Shown here piece by piece: positions 9,797 through 22,600 of a DNA stretch of 64,000 nt. A program made the position numbers and the translations under genes. The notes under the pieces were generated by a model. It did not search any database. It saw only the letters and a list, made by a program, of their open reading frames with translations, and was not told where the DNA came from. The DNA comes from Symsagittifera roscoffensis (taxonomy: Eukaryota > Xenacoelomorpha > Acoela > Convolutidae): NCBI RefSeq assembly GCF_963678635.1, contig NC_087066.1, positions 24,665,012 to 24,729,011 of the forward strand, in the 5' to 3' direction. Numbering within the stretch: the stretch's first letter is position 1; the number at the start of each line of letters is the position of its first letter.

Positions 9797-12470
9797 AGTC
9801 GCGCATTTTACGGTAAATTTTATTCGTTAAGACAACCGAAGCTGCGTTTCGCAAATTCACTGGTTTGATATCAGAAATCTCTAAACGTTGGTATCTAAAA
9901 AACCTCATTGTATATCTTGAGCTGAAGTTTTGTACAAATGATTGAAAATGAAAAGGTTGAAACTGAAAAAAAAACAATGATTAAAAAAATGCCGAAGAAA
10001 GAAGAAAAATGATCATGATAAATGAGCAGTTTTTCAAAAAAAAATTGTTCCTTCCAGTTATATTGAGACTTCGTTTCTTTTTATTTTCTTACAACTGAGC
10101 TCAATTTTTGTATAAAAAACTGGAGTAATTATAACAACAAGTTTCAGTTGTTTTTCTCGTTTTGAGGTTACAGTAATCCTGCATATAATCAGAACTTGAG
10201 GCTTCCTTGTTCAAAAATACTCATGCTACTGAACATAAAAGTGATCGAGATTGTTTTTAAATTTCAATGAATGAAGTGACGAAACCTGACGCTCTCCAAT
10301 TACGAATGTGCAAATGGCTCGAGAACACGCGATCGATTTTTTGTTTCAAAAGGATTTGAATTATCTGATTTTCTATTGGAAAATGAATTAAATATCAACT
10401 GATCCAGTTTTCTCAAATTGTGTTAGTAACCTAAAAAAAGATGAAAAATTTTTAATGTCACAGAGCTTTAAGATGAGAAAATTGCTTACCTGACCAATTT
10501 ACCAACTGGGGGGACTATGGCGTATTGTGAGATTTTTTTCGTCTCTGACTGCCTCGAAAAAAATTGTAAGTGGTCAACTATAGTACATGAAAAATTTTTA
10601 GCCGTGATTCTGATTTAAAAAAATAGAAACTTAAGTTCAGCTTTGAGAAAAACTGGTTTGATTTTTCTGTTTTGCAGACTGAATGATACGACATTTACGA
10701 ATGACACGATGAAATATTTCATATTACGAATGATACGATATTAATTAAGCTATCATCACCTCCTATTAGGTAGATTTTAGCATATTTCAATCTGAAAAAA
10801 AAAACAGACAGTTTTTCAATTTTTTTAAAGGGCACACTTTTTTCTTGCAAACACGTTTTTTTCTAGGCCTGCTACGTTTCCCGGGGGTTTCAAAACGTAC
10901 TAATTTGTCTATTATGATTTTGGGGAACGATTTGAATAAGCTATTTCCTAAAGACATTAATGACAGTGTAAGTTAATGTTTTTTTTGCTAATGAATTGTG
11001 CGAAAGGTTCTTCAAAAGAGTTTCGTTGTTTGTCACCATATCAACTCGCTCATTTCTAAAACAAATTGCAATGTAAAAGCTGACCTTGAGTTACATAGGC
11101 GTGTTTTTTTCTCGGCATGGGTTATGTAAGCAAGTTATGAAATTAGGGCATATAATGAAAAAAATATATATTAATTTACTTCATTGTGTTACTTCGAATG
11201 GAGATCAAAGCCGGTAGCTAGCGTTTTTTGCTCAGTCTCAATGGTTTTGTAAAGTTTTGGAAATGGTTGTTAATTATTATTGTAAACATTTGTCAATTTT
11301 AAACTTCAGTGTTATTTAAAAAAATCGGCGAATTTCTACACTTAGTATACGTAGTTAAACAAGTCTTGTTCCGTGCTCGATGAGCCAGTCTGTAAATCAT
11401 CAATGGCTGCAAAAACAAAATAGTATTTATCAAAACAAAACAAGGCTGCTCGTATATCAGTGCAAGCCCTGAATGCTCTGACTGCCTCTATCGTCAATCA
11501 GGAGCTTTTGGGTTGAGAAATCTTATAAAATATATGAAAATATAGTTTCAAAAAATTTTTAGCGTTGTCAAATTTTATCAAATTGAAATCATTACAGCTG
11601 TGTTTTTTCTAAAATTGAGCTCCAATTAACAATATCTTTTATATGTACAAACAAAAATTGTTAGATGAGGAGCTATGTGATCGCTCAACGGCTTTTTTAA
11701 AATAATAACTCAGGCAGGAATCTTGAGGAAAATGAGAAAATGACAGCTTCTCTGCATTTTGTAGAAACCACAGGTTTAAATTTTAAGAAATGAGAACGTG
11801 GTTACTTCAGTCAAAAAATGTCTAGTTTTCAATAGAGAATAAAACCTACCAAATCATTGATATCTAAAAGAAAATCTGAAAAGCTATTTGCTGCAATCAA
11901 CATGCGTTTTGTTGAACTACCAAGGCCATTAGCTCAATCATAGTTCGAATATGACGGCTGAATAAAAACTTCAATCAGGGATGAATTACGGAGAAACTCA
12001 TATTATGAAACTGAATCTTAAAAAACCATATCTAATATTTTTTCATAACTGATAGTTTTTCACCGAAACCAAAATGTTTGTCATTTTTTGAAGTTTCTAA
12101 GCGATGAAAGTAACGCTATATCAAAAAACGACAAAAGCAATTAATTTTAAGTGAAAAAATTCAACACCTGTCGTCGTTAGCAAAAATCGAAACATGCCAT
12201 TGGTTTCAAGCAGTTCTGATTTTGAGCGTTTTAACAGAACCCTTTAATGACCCAATTTTTTTTATTTAAACTACCCCCCTTAAGCCGCTGTTTTTAAACA
12301 TATTAGCAAAATTTAGTTATAGTTGTTAAAGAACGATGGGTTAGTGTTATCTGCCGACCGCTACAATTGTTATCATTCAGCATCACAAGCAATCACAAGC
12401 AATCGAATCAAGTTTAAGGCAAAATCAAGATAAGTTTAAAAGATAAGTTTTAAAACATAAGTTGATCGAA
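9797..12470. other. AT-rich intergenic sequence
   Basis: No gene can be supported in these 2.7 kb. A self-complementary ATGAAATATTTCAT with neighbouring ACGAATGA(T/C)ACGAT repeats lies near 10,690-10,740. One member of the CAGGGC/GCCCTG dispersed repeat lies at 11,441-11,520. Otherwise homopolymers and AT-rich sequence only. Confidence 0.5.
11441..11520 (+). repeat. Dispersed hairpin repeat, diverged copy
   Basis: GGCTGCTCGTAT followed by CAGTGCAAGCCCTGAAT and CTGACTGCC matches the heads of the repeats at 31,963, 46,131, 46,227, 49,767 and 49,855. It is the most diverged copy. Confidence 0.65.
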
Positions 12471-12475
12471 TGGGA

Positions 12476-12683
12476 TGCTATACCGCGAGTATGACCTATG
12501 TTCATTACCGAATCCGAAAGGATTAGCAAACTAGTATAACTTGTCGTAACGCGAATCAGACAGCTGATTTGTAAAACTGTTAATAAGCAAACATATTTTG
12601 TCTTCATAGACACGAGGTCATTTGAACAACATAAATAACAATAAAAAACATTCATATATTTGCCATTTTGAACCGGATGACTT
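12476..12683 (-). repeat. Gyp-D 3' LTR
   Basis: Read on the minus strand it starts GTCATCCGGTTC right after a polypurine run AGGGGAAA and ends GGTATAGCA, followed by the duplicated TCCCA. Its end resembles the Gyp-2 LTR end (GGATTC ... GGTATGACA). About 208 bp. Confidence 0.75.
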
Positions 12684-15470
12684 TCCCCTAGGAAAAATTA
12701 AAAATTCATCGAGTTTCTTAAGTCCTTGTGCGACCGGAGTTTATAAAGTCCCTGTGGCACCAGCTTGAGTTTTTGAGTTTCCGTGGGACTCATTTCACTT
12801 TCTAGTCTTTCTCAGGAAGTTGAATTGCTGTTTTCTTCTCTGCTTCTCGTCTCGTTTCGAGTTAAGTCCAAAGAGGGGATCTTGGTTCCCTTGATCTTAG
12901 ACAAGCTACTCTCTGTCTCGATATGTTGTTTTTTTTTGTAACGAAGGTTTGGCACTGGTCTCAGTGAACCATTTCTCTCTTCCCCACTTACCTCCAGTTA
13001 CCATTGTTTCTTTCGCGTTCACTGGTTGACTTTCCCCTGTGGAAGTTCTTCGAAGTCTCGCCTTGTTTTAAGGAGACACAGATAGGTGTATCTTGCAGCC
13101 TGGTCAGATTCCTCTAATTGCATCTTCGCATGTCTTGTAGTGGTTGGTTAGCGCCGCTTGGGCCGAGGAGGTGTCTTTACATTCTGGTCACACGTAGTCT
13201 ACTGTCCCTCTTCGGTTTGCCCTCCTTTCGTTGTTAGTTCGGCCGCCTTTCGAGGAGCCTCCCATCTGCATGGACATCCTGCCATGTGTTACTCCACTTT
13301 TATTCTCTCACTCGGACATTTTTGGTTTCTCTTCCCCCGATGCCAGTTTCTCATATCTCCCATCAGTCGAAGAATTTTCTGCGTCTGTTCACCACCCTTT
13401 TCCATCTCTTTCTTTTTTCTTTAGGTTTTCGGCATTGTCGTCTTCTATTTCCGCCTGCCTCATAAGTCTTTTCCAGTATTCTACCCTGTTTCCACGCGAC
13501 GTTCTTTTCTCTGTCCTTTCTCTCTCACTTGATCCCAGTGCTACTTTTTTCACCATCGTTTCGCCCTAGTGTTCTGAGAAAAAACCCATCTTTTCCCTGG
13601 CTATTTCCATGTTAGTTCTCATTGAATCGAGTTGAAGTTAACGTCTAATTTCAAAGTGTTTGATTTTCTTCTGCTTCGAAAGCAATGTGCGGGGTTTACC
13701 CTTGTTCATACGTACCTATATGCTCAGTCCGCGACACTCTCGATTCTTTTTGTCGGTTGCAGACCAGGGCCTCACAAAGCAGTCGAACAGCATGGTTGAT
13801 TCGCTTGCATCTTGCACTATGATTGCTTGCTTACGCTTCGATAAGCTTGAATTCCAAAGCCAATTTTTCACCCTGTTCCAAACCCACTATCCTCATTTGA
13901 CCCTCTAAAATCGGTCCTCTTGCTTGCCAATTCTTGTTCCTAGTAAACGTGTACCTTGGGTGCCGGTTGCTGCGAAGCTTACAAACTCCTGTTTCCCGTA
14001 CTGGCATTTCTCTTTGAAATCCATCATCTTTTCTTTGACGATTACCTTTCAGGTTTCAAGTTCTTTGGTTATCCAATTAAGTATGGAGCCACTGTAGTTA
14101 TTTATGTCATCCCTCGGACATTTCCATTTGTACAGCGGTATGAACCATTCTTCTTTAATTTCCTCTGACCAGCTCTCCAGTCCATGTTCATCAATTGCAT
14201 TAGCGTTTCGAGCAGCCGTTGCTGGCATTTCGTATTCATTGTTTTCACCGTCATCAAACAGACCTCATGTTACTCATTTTAGTTAGCTCGACTTTGTTAT
14301 ATTCCTTCCCAGTTTGATGGCCGCCTCCTAAACCACTTTGGCACGGCAATGAGATATTTGTTTGATCTGTGTAGGTTCCTGCAAAATTTAGTTGAGCTTC
14401 TTCAATTGGCTTAGCTACTAGCTCCCTTTGGAATGAATGTTGTTTTTCAATTACTGGGTTTAAGTTTTTACCTTCGTTTTTTTTGCTTGTTGGACTACTA
14501 AGCGGTGTTTGTGATGGAACCATATGTAATGGAAGAAGTCCAGCATCGCAGCAGATCCGGGGTGAGTTAGGTGGATGCTTTCCAGTACTGTTTGTCGGAT
14601 TTGGTATGGTAGCACGATACATTCATCAATCAGTAAGCAGTCATCCCATACATGGAGGCGGTTGCGAATATTGTACCAATATTGGCGGTATGAACAATTT
14701 AGTGCCTTCCAGTCTCGGTTTGGAACGAAATTTAGTATGGGCCTCTTCTGTGATCATTTTTTGACTCGCTTCTAGTTGTTGTTGTTGCGTGTTGGGAGTT
14801 GTTGCTCTTGTCTGTACTGTTTAGGGTCCACGCAGCTGACGCAGTACTAGTATGCTTCGTGTACCTCAATTGTGAGTTCTGTTCGCGTATTAGCTTCCTG
14901 TGCCTCTATTTGTGGTTCAGTTTGTTTGTTAGCCTTTTTTGTTGTCTGCGTTGCCGGTGTGTGGGATGTGATTGCCTCTGCACTATCTGTGAAGACGATT
15001 TTTAGAAATGATGTTTTTTTTTTCCGTGAGGTTTTTGTCAAAAGTTGTATGGCGTCCTGAAATTTCGCTTGTTTTGATGGCGACTGTGGGGTGCTTACGT
15101 CTGTCGCGTCGGACGAAGTATATTGTTCGTTTGTTATACTACGACGATGCCGTTATACTACGACGTTGCCATCTGGGGTCGGAAAGCTTTCTTCACGATC
15201 TGAGTCCCCCATCCATTTTTAACCATTTTGTTCGGTTCAGGTGTTGGTCGCTTATGTTTCCTCCTCGGTTTTGTGCGCTATCCGGTATGACACCACCCTG
15301 GAAACCTTTGCAGTCGTTTCGTCTCCTCATTTTTTGAGAGATTTCAGTTAAATTGATCAAATGGATTTTATTTTCTACTTCTGTTGGTAAACTGAGATCC
15401 GGCTGATTTTGAGCCAGTGAACAATTTCTTTTTGATTTGTGTGACCGCTTTGTTTGGAATGTTTGAAGTG
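12684..15470 (-). pseudogene. Gyp-D integrase and tail remnants
   Basis: Minus-strand translation shows out-of-frame pieces of an integrase. A zinc-module region at 14,500-14,600 matches the HLTHPGS section of Gyp-2 in shifted frames, and an LNFAG core start lies near 14,390. Toward 13,000 the sequence becomes a polar and basic tail like those after the other gypsy integrases. No continuous frame survives. The plus-strand frames at 13,158-13,569 and 13,660-13,908 are antisense shadows. Confidence 0.6.
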
Positions 15471-15479
15471 CACTTGAGA

Positions 15480-16460
15480 TTTCAATCAGCTTGTTAGCCT
15501 CCTTTCATTTTCCGCGCGCTTTTTGATCAAGTGATTCGGTGCGCGTTTCTGATTGGCTAGGTTGCTTAGAAAGAGGTTATCGATCATCTCAAGATAGGAT
15601 ACGAATGCGATGATTGTCGTCTTTTCAAAAACTTCGTCGTAGGCGCTTGGGGGGAGTGCTTATCCCATTGGATTATGCCACATAAAGTCTATTAATCCCA
15701 CTTTAGTTCCCGCCAATTGTTCAAAGTCAAAGTTAAAAGGATTTGTCGGTCATTCCATTTTATGAGCCTAATTTGGCGTGTTTTTGTTCTCTCAATTGCG
15801 TTTAATGCAAGGAAGCTTCTTGGTCTGTAATGGCGCTAAAATTTTTTACAGTACAAGTAGTACATGAAACGTTCGATGGCCTAAACTATCCCTAATAATT
15901 CAGGTTCCTTAACTGAAATTTTGTCCCCTAGTGAATTTAGGAATCTTGATTCATAGGTGTTTGCTACCCAAACTCTTTTGGTATATTGTCCGACTGCTGC
16001 CGCCAAACTGAGGCTTGAGGCATCACATACTACGCAGGCTTCAAGTTTTGATTCGAGGGCTTGTTTTCTGTAATTTCTGAAACTAACTTTGGAACAATTT
16101 TAAATGCCCTGGTATATTCGGTATTCCAAGCAAGTGTGAGAATGATTTCTGCTCTTTTATGTTTGACTTCACTGTTTGTGCGAATTTGTCTAGTAGCAGT
16201 TCGATATTTGGCATCTGATCTTTGTTTTGTGTAGAGATTTGCTTATCTTTCTGGAATCTAGTGCCAATTTTACCGTTTGTCGTGTTCAACGGTGATTACA
16301 ATTGTGCCGATAAACTGTATATAGTTTCTGGGGTTTTTAATCTATCAGTCGGTTTAATTCTTTTTCAACTCTCCTGTAAACGGCTCAGAATTCATCTTCC
16401 TTTCTGCAGTATCGAAATAACATCTTTGAGGAATTGTGTTCTCATGATGTAATTTTTCGC
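15480..16460 (-). pseudogene. Gyp-D reverse transcriptase and RNase H remnants
   Basis: At 16,083-16,289 (minus) the sequence KDQMPNIELLLDKFAQ matches the RT segment of Gyp-2 and Gyp-1 (YQMPNI). At 15,880-16,060 an RNase H core reads VCDASSLSLAAAVGQ ... YESRFLN. Near 15,600-15,680 the post-RNase H linker reads LPPSAYDEVFE, matching IPPSHYDEEF of Gyp-1. Stops and frameshifts occur throughout, and the palm region with the YxDD box is not intact. Confidence 0.75.
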
Positions 16461-16619
16461 CTTTCAGATTCTTACAGTTTGATTTCTGGATTTGAATTTT
16501 TGTTGTCGTGGATTTTTAACATGTGGTCTTGATTTGGTTTGTCCTGTATTAGTTTTTTTCCGATTTGTGGCAGAATATTACGTCCTATAAAGCCAATACC
16601 GGGAATTTATCCCGTGGAA

Positions 16620-17030
16620 ACTCTTAACATCCATTTGAGGATGTGAATTTCGCGAACGCTACCGGGTTGTTTTTTTCTTCCTCGTTGGTATCTTCGTCAT
16701 TTCCTGGTTGTTTTTCATTTCCCTCTCGCATAAAGTTTACGTTTGTGGATCTGCAAACTTTTGCAAAAAAGTCCCCGCTCGGCACATTTGGAACAGATTT
16801 TGTCCTTCGCGGGGCATGATTGTAAGTGTTTTGGTCCAAATTGTTTGCGTTGTTCTGTACTTGAAGTTTGTTGTCCCCTTGTGTTATGAGTTCCTCTCTT
16901 ACCTCGGTCGCGTTGATTATTTTGGTACTTGAATTGTCCACCGACCTCGTGGCTGGATATGTTCCACTGGTTCCGGTTTGATGGGAGTGGCCGTTGTCTT
17001 AATTGTTCACTACTGTTTTTAATAATCATA
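16620..17030 (-). pseudogene. Gyp-D gag 3' fragment with zinc knuckles
   Basis: The minus strand encodes FGPKHLQSCPAKDKICSKC, the same knuckle block as in Gyp-2 (FGQNHLQSCPAKDKIC). The first Cys pair and the second knuckle's His are damaged. The 5' portion of gag is missing because the sequence runs directly into the truncated LTR near 17,020. Confidence 0.75.
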
Positions 17031-17220
17031 TATAATTTGCCATTCCGGACCGGATGACATGGGAAAATTAACTTCAAGACAAAAAATGGCATGACAATTT
17101 ACAATGGAAAAATTCATTCTTGAATATATTTGTTACTACATGATATAGGTACACATTAGCACTAGGAGTATAGCCAAACGTTTGCTCTACGCTTTCCAGC
17201 CGACCTCAGATCCATTGAAG

Positions 17221-17640
17221 AGAAACTCGTAATCATGTCTCTCATGACAAAAAATGGACCTCTCCAAAAAAACGAAGCGTTAAAAGATGTGAAACTAGCG
17301 CTAGGCGTTTTTTTGTTTCCATCTGCTTTAAGTAACAGGACAATTTCTGATCACGCATTTATAAATTTGTTTTTTTTTTTTTTAGTTTCTTTATACCGAT
17401 TCAAAAAATTTGGTTACTCATTATACTAATTCAAAAATTTTGAAAATGTATTCATGGCTCTTATGAAAAAAAATAGTGTAAACCTGGGACTTCTCCAAAA
17501 ATACAAGCGTTAAGAGATGTGAAGCTAGAGCTAGGTGTTTTTGTTTCCATCTGCCTTAAGTAACAGAACGATTTCTGATCAAGCATTTGTGAATTTGTTT
17601 TTTTTTTGTTTCCTTGTACTTCAAAAATTTTGGTTACAAC
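17221..17640 (+). repeat. Tandem direct duplication of about 200 bp
   Basis: Copy 1 (about 17,242-17,420) and copy 2 (about 17,450-17,640) share CTTCTCCAAAAA/CCTCTCCAAAAA, AAGCGTTAA(A/G)AGATGTGAA, GTTTCCATCTGC, AAGTAACAG and ATTTCTGATCA, followed by a T-run and AAAATTTGGTTAC. They differ by scattered substitutions and small indels. No coding potential. Confidence 0.75.
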
Positions 17641-19454
17641 TCAACAGAGGCGTTCATCAGAGCCTTAAAACGATTAATCGGAGAGGATGGGCAGCATAAT
17701 TTGCTAATGATTTTGAAGCCCACCTTGCGTTCTATGCCATCCGCAAAAGCCAGCCAACATATTCAGTCCGTTTCTCCTTGAACGCGAACACTGCAAAAGT
17801 GCACGTCGTGTCGCGACAGTTTCACCTTCAGTCGACAAAAATGAAGCCCTTAAACCGACCATTTTTAACAGTTGTTAACTTTCAATTGAAAATGAAAGTT
17901 TGCCTAACAGCTCGCCACTCACATTTGGAAAAGCGTGCTCAAGGAGTTTATCACGCATTCTGGAAAGTTCAGAGAAGTAAAATTACCAAAAAAAAATCAA
18001 CTAAAAAGGAAAAAGAAAAATTTTAGAAAAATGAAGAAATTAAATGTGTCTAAAACCGTTTCTTATAAAATTTTGCGATTTTTTTCAGTTTGTTTTTCAT
18101 TTTTCGCAAGAGTTTACTATATTTGCGCCGCGATCGGTTATCGAAATTTGCTAATGCTTGCTGCAGCATTAATAAATGGCCTGCAAAAATATTACGATCT
18201 TTTTAAACTTTCGAATGAAACGGCTTGTACCGCAATTAACTCTTAAAATTTTTCAAGAGTTGCAAAATCATGCCCAACAGAGTTTGAATTAGCCGCACTT
18301 AGATAATTTTCGGCGCTAATATGACTTGTTTCAATTGTTGCTCAAACCGATCAAAAACTAAACTCAAAAAGTCTTTATTTTTCGGTTTTGGTATTTTTCA
18401 AGCTAGCTGAGTATAATTTAGTTTGTCCGTTTTGGATTTTGAGTCAACTTGTTTATCTCCAATCTTTTCTTCACACACATTTTCATCTTCACTTGGTTTT
18501 CATTCTTAAATATGATCTCTTCAATTAAAATAGTTGTGATAGGCCTCGGCATCGGAAGGGTCGAGGCGTGTGCCTGTGATCTAGACTAGGTGGTAAAAAC
18601 AGACTCTTCCCTCACTGTGCAGTGGCCTAATTTTGCGGCGAAATAATTTTTTGCTAATGAAGAGTTTTGATTGTTGTAGAAATTTAATTCTTAAGTTTTT
18701 ATAAAACTCCTTCGTTTTTTGAGCTATGGATCCACCTATACAATAACTTAAGCCGTCAACTAACCGGCCAAAGTCGCTCATAGGCGGAATACTAAATCCA
18801 TTCGTTATTGTTTCTGTCGGCCATGTTTTAAAAGGTCCTTTGTTATGGCTTTTGGTTTCGAACCGCGCAGGTTGACTGCGATTCAGCTCTTTCAGCTCTA
18901 CCTTTATCGGTTCAAAAACCTTTTCAGTCCACTCTGCTCGTCCGATTTCCAGTTTATTAATTAATCAGGCAAATTTGGCTCAAATATTGGATGTGTCGGA
19001 GCTGACTGGTATCCTATTTATTCAGTTGTCCCACCTGCAAAAAGTCGGCAAAGATTCGAAAAAAATTCTTTTATTTTCTTTTCACCTGTTGTTTGTTCAA
19101 TTTCTGTATGAAAAATGCATTGTATTTTGATGACTGACCAATCATGTTCAAGTAGATATTCGTGATTGTTTTTCAATTATGTCACGTCACTAGGAAGCAA
19201 GGAAGCAGTTTATTCGAATTCTTTTTAACTTTTATAGAATAAAAGATTTGTTTCATTTCTCTGCTTTGTGCAAATAAGGGACTAAATTTGAAAGCATACC
19301 TTAATTATTCCGGATTTTTGTGGCTTTTAAAAGACTTAATTAATCGAAAAAATTTTTCAAAAAAAAATTAATATTCCTTCGAAAACTTTTCATAGTTTGG
19401 CCTGTCTTGATCTACTTTGACTTTGTTTTGTTGAAGAACAGCAACACAAACAAA
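17641..19454. other. Non-coding region upstream of the receptor gene
   Basis: No convincing gene. At 18,760-19,030 there is a diverged match (both strands carry broken frames) to 47,090-47,350, probably an old dispersed repeat. Any promoter for the receptor gene would lie here, but no clear TATA or initiator element can be assigned. Confidence 0.4.
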
Positions 19455-19656
19455 ATGCAAACGTCCCTCAGTGTATTATCAACTACAATTATTTGGGCAG
19501 CAATTTTCAAGTGTTCAGCAAGTGAGGGCACCAATGGGGTCGAGGAAGAAACGAGGTTGCTTGAGCGACTCAAGAGCTCCCTTCCGAAACACCGGCCGCC
19601 AAAAGACATGCGTAATGACTCAGTTCACATCTTCGTCGACTTGTACAGCATCTCAG
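19455..19656 (+). CDS. Receptor exon 1: signal peptide and N-terminal helix
   Basis: The ATG at 19455 (context CAAAATG) starts a hydrophobic signal peptide ending near CSAS. Then comes a short acidic helix with LLERL, the family's N-terminal helix, and first strand VHIFVDLYSIS. It ends in phase 1 at the donor CAG/GTCAGC. An in-frame TTG at 19407 is not a likely start. Confidence 0.8.
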
Positions 19657-22600
19657 GTCAGCTGCTTTTTGGTTCCGCCCATTGAACATGGGGAGGAAGT
19701 TTGTATTCAATGCGTTTTATTTTTTTTTGATTTCCACGCAAAATCAGGTACCACATATATTCCTCGGACTGAGTCAACGAATGTATCATAGTACTGCTCT
19801 TTTAGTCGTAATTCTAACGATATCAAGAAGGTTAAAAAAATTATCTCAGTGTCAAGAGAAACCCGTTTAATTTTTTAAATTTTGGTCTAATTTCAAGCGA
19901 ATAAGGTGAGCGAGCATGCTTACAATAGCTTATTTATGCTTAATTTAAGCCAAAAAACTTAATTTTACTCGAGTAAAATTAGTTTTTGGAACTTTTTTGG
20001 GCCATTTTGGGACAAATTATAGTACGAGGTAAACCGTTATCGGATTTGATTTGCTTATTGTTTATTTCTATGCCAATTTCTATTGCGACATTCCAAAAGG
20101 CATAAGCTATATCCGTTCCGTTAAAGTAAATCCGTTTTGTATTCTGGTGTTTTTTAAGTTACTCATTTTTTGTTTTCGGCACAAAGTCAAGTATCACAAA
20201 TAATCATCACAATGGGTCGAGTGATACATAATATTGAAGCCCCTCCAGTCGCGATTTGAAATATCCAATGAAAGTTTCAAAAAATTGTCCCAGTATCGAG
20301 AAGAGCAGGCTCAAAATTTTTATTTCTGATTAAATCCGAGCGAACAAAGCAATTATCGTTTGTTTTAGTAGCTTTTGGCTTACGATAGCTAATAAATGCT
20401 TCATTTAAGCCGTAAAAACTTAGTTTCAATCGAGTAAATTTAATTTTCGAATATTTATAGGCCATTTTGGGAAACAAAAATTCAAAATTAAAAAAATTTC
20501 TGCAAAAAAATTTGAAAAAATTTGCAATGTTTTTTGATTTTTTTTCTGTTTTTTTTTAAAATTGTTTTTCTAGTCATTTTTCTAGTAAAGCTGTTTTCCA
20601 ATTTACCATTTTTACTTTGTCAAATATGTCTAAATTCTAGTTTCTTGTTCATTCCTTTGATCAAACCACGCAGAAAAAACTTTTTAAATGTTTTTTTTTC
20701 TAAAGCTATAATCGGAACATTTTGTGCCAATTGCTCAGTAACCGGCTATACTTAATTTATTTGATGTTGTTGATGAGATGTGTTTCAATGTGGGAAGCAC
20801 CTGACTCGTCAGTCTTCTTTTTTTCATCCATCCAATAACTTAGATTGGCGAGGGTGAGAGCAGGGTGTATATCCCTGAATACGCCGATCCTTTCAAATCT
20901 AACAGCCCGAATTTGGACTAACAAATGAACAAATAATGACTCCTGAAAATACGCGATGAACAAAAAGTGAATGATTCGTTAAATGTCTTGTTTTAATATG
21001 ATGTCAAATGATTCTGCTTGGTGGCATCCCTCATGATAGAGGGGATCGAATGAAGGAAACAAATTTTAGGTTACTTTCAGTCAATCAGAATTGAGAACTA
21101 AGAAGTCTCAAAGAAATCTCAAAAATCTCAAAGTAAGAAAATAAATCTAGGTCATTCATATTAATAATGACCGATTGCAGAAAAAGGCAGACATATGAAC
21201 TTTCAAATATTGTCAGATCTAGGACGCATTGAAACAAAATTAAAGATAGTTTTTTTTAAAAAATTGCTAACAAAAGCCAAAAAATTATTCGATATCTGGA
21301 CGAATTGTATTACAAAAACACTTTGTACTTTTAAAATTCATCTTCCGCTTATTTTTTCGATTTCAAGCAAAAACTGCTTAGCGAATATGAATGTCTAACA
21401 TTTCTGATTGGTTGAAATTATCCATCATTTGGTCTCTCCATCATGAGAATACCCCCCAATTCTGTTTCAGACGTGAACGAGAAAGATGGCTACTTGTACA
21501 GTAAAATGTGGCTGTGGTATTACTATTACACTGATTCGGCCAAGTGGAACAGCAGTGAGATGAGCATATCTACCATTCAGGTCCCGCCATACACTTTTTG
21601 GCATGCAGACATCAGTGAGCATTACTTTTTTGTGTTATAAGACCCAAAAGGATCTTTGTGTTTGTTTGGAAATTGGATAAAATGATCTAATCTGGTTGTT
21701 TGAAATTAATTCTAGCGAAATCTGGATTATGATTGAAAATGGAAGCTCAATAAACAATTTGGTAATTATGAGCCGTAAAACATAAAGCACACCTATTGTG
21801 GAACTTTTTGGAAAATGTTGATAAAAAAACTGCGCTTTTTCGGCGTGCGCTCCACCTCAAAATTTGTTTATATTGGCGCCAAAGGCGCCTTTAGAAAAAT
21901 TTAGGGTCAGTCAGCCACAAACTGATATCTAAAATTACTGCAAAAGGAAGACCCTTTGGGTCGGCAGAGGATCGAATCTCGGAGGGGAAGAGTCGACCGC
22001 CCCCTCCCCTCCCCGAAAATCTGATACTGAGGCTTAGCATTGAGCAAGGAATACTAATTGTGCTGGAAGATACGAAGTTGGCACGAACTAAAAATGCAAT
22101 GAACGCTATATGAGTTTTCTAGTAGTGAATCAAATTTGTAATTAACTTGCTTGTTTAAATGATGTTTAAAAATAGGAAGGATCAAATTATGCTAAGTACG
22201 AACAGTATTGGTGTCTGATCTTCGATCTTTCTGGGCATTTGCGATGGATATTGATTGATGTGTAAGTATGGATGTTTACTATGAGAAGTCGTGTTTGCTC
22301 TGCAGTTGCCCTGGACGCCATAGACGCCCTGCCTGTTGTGTTCGACCGTCAAGTGGTGTTCGGGTGGAATGGGATGGTCATCTTCTACTCCACTCTGGTG
22401 TCAATTAAGTTCGCCTGTGCTTTTGACGTGTCCCACTTCCCCACCGACAGTCACAAATGCAGACTCCGATTCGGACAGTGGACATCCAGCAAATTCCACT
22501 ACAGAATAAGTCAGTTCACTCATCCTACGACCCAAAGATCCCCCTTTGGTACTTTAGTATACAACATCCAGTTTTCCCGATACGTCCCGATATATCCTAC

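Larger units (their letters stand above)
12476..17059 (-). mobile_element. Gyp-D, decayed Ty3/gypsy element
   Basis: Minus-strand element. Its termini are defined by TGTCATCCGG-type LTR starts at 17,059 and about 12,683 and by a 5-bp duplication TGGGA at 12,471-12,475 and 17,060-17,064. Gag zinc knuckle, RT, RNase H and integrase fragments follow in order along the minus strand, all broken by stops and indels. The 5' LTR keeps only about 40 bp before it joins the middle of gag, so much of the LTR, the primer site and the gag start are deleted. It is closely related to Gyp-2 (LTR start and end, knuckles, the PPSAYDE linker). Confidence 0.85.

Noticed and set aside
13158-13569. Overlapping Phe/Ser/Pro-rich plus-strand frames
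   Set aside because: They run antisense to the polar Pol tail of Gyp-D and have the composition of a shadow frame.
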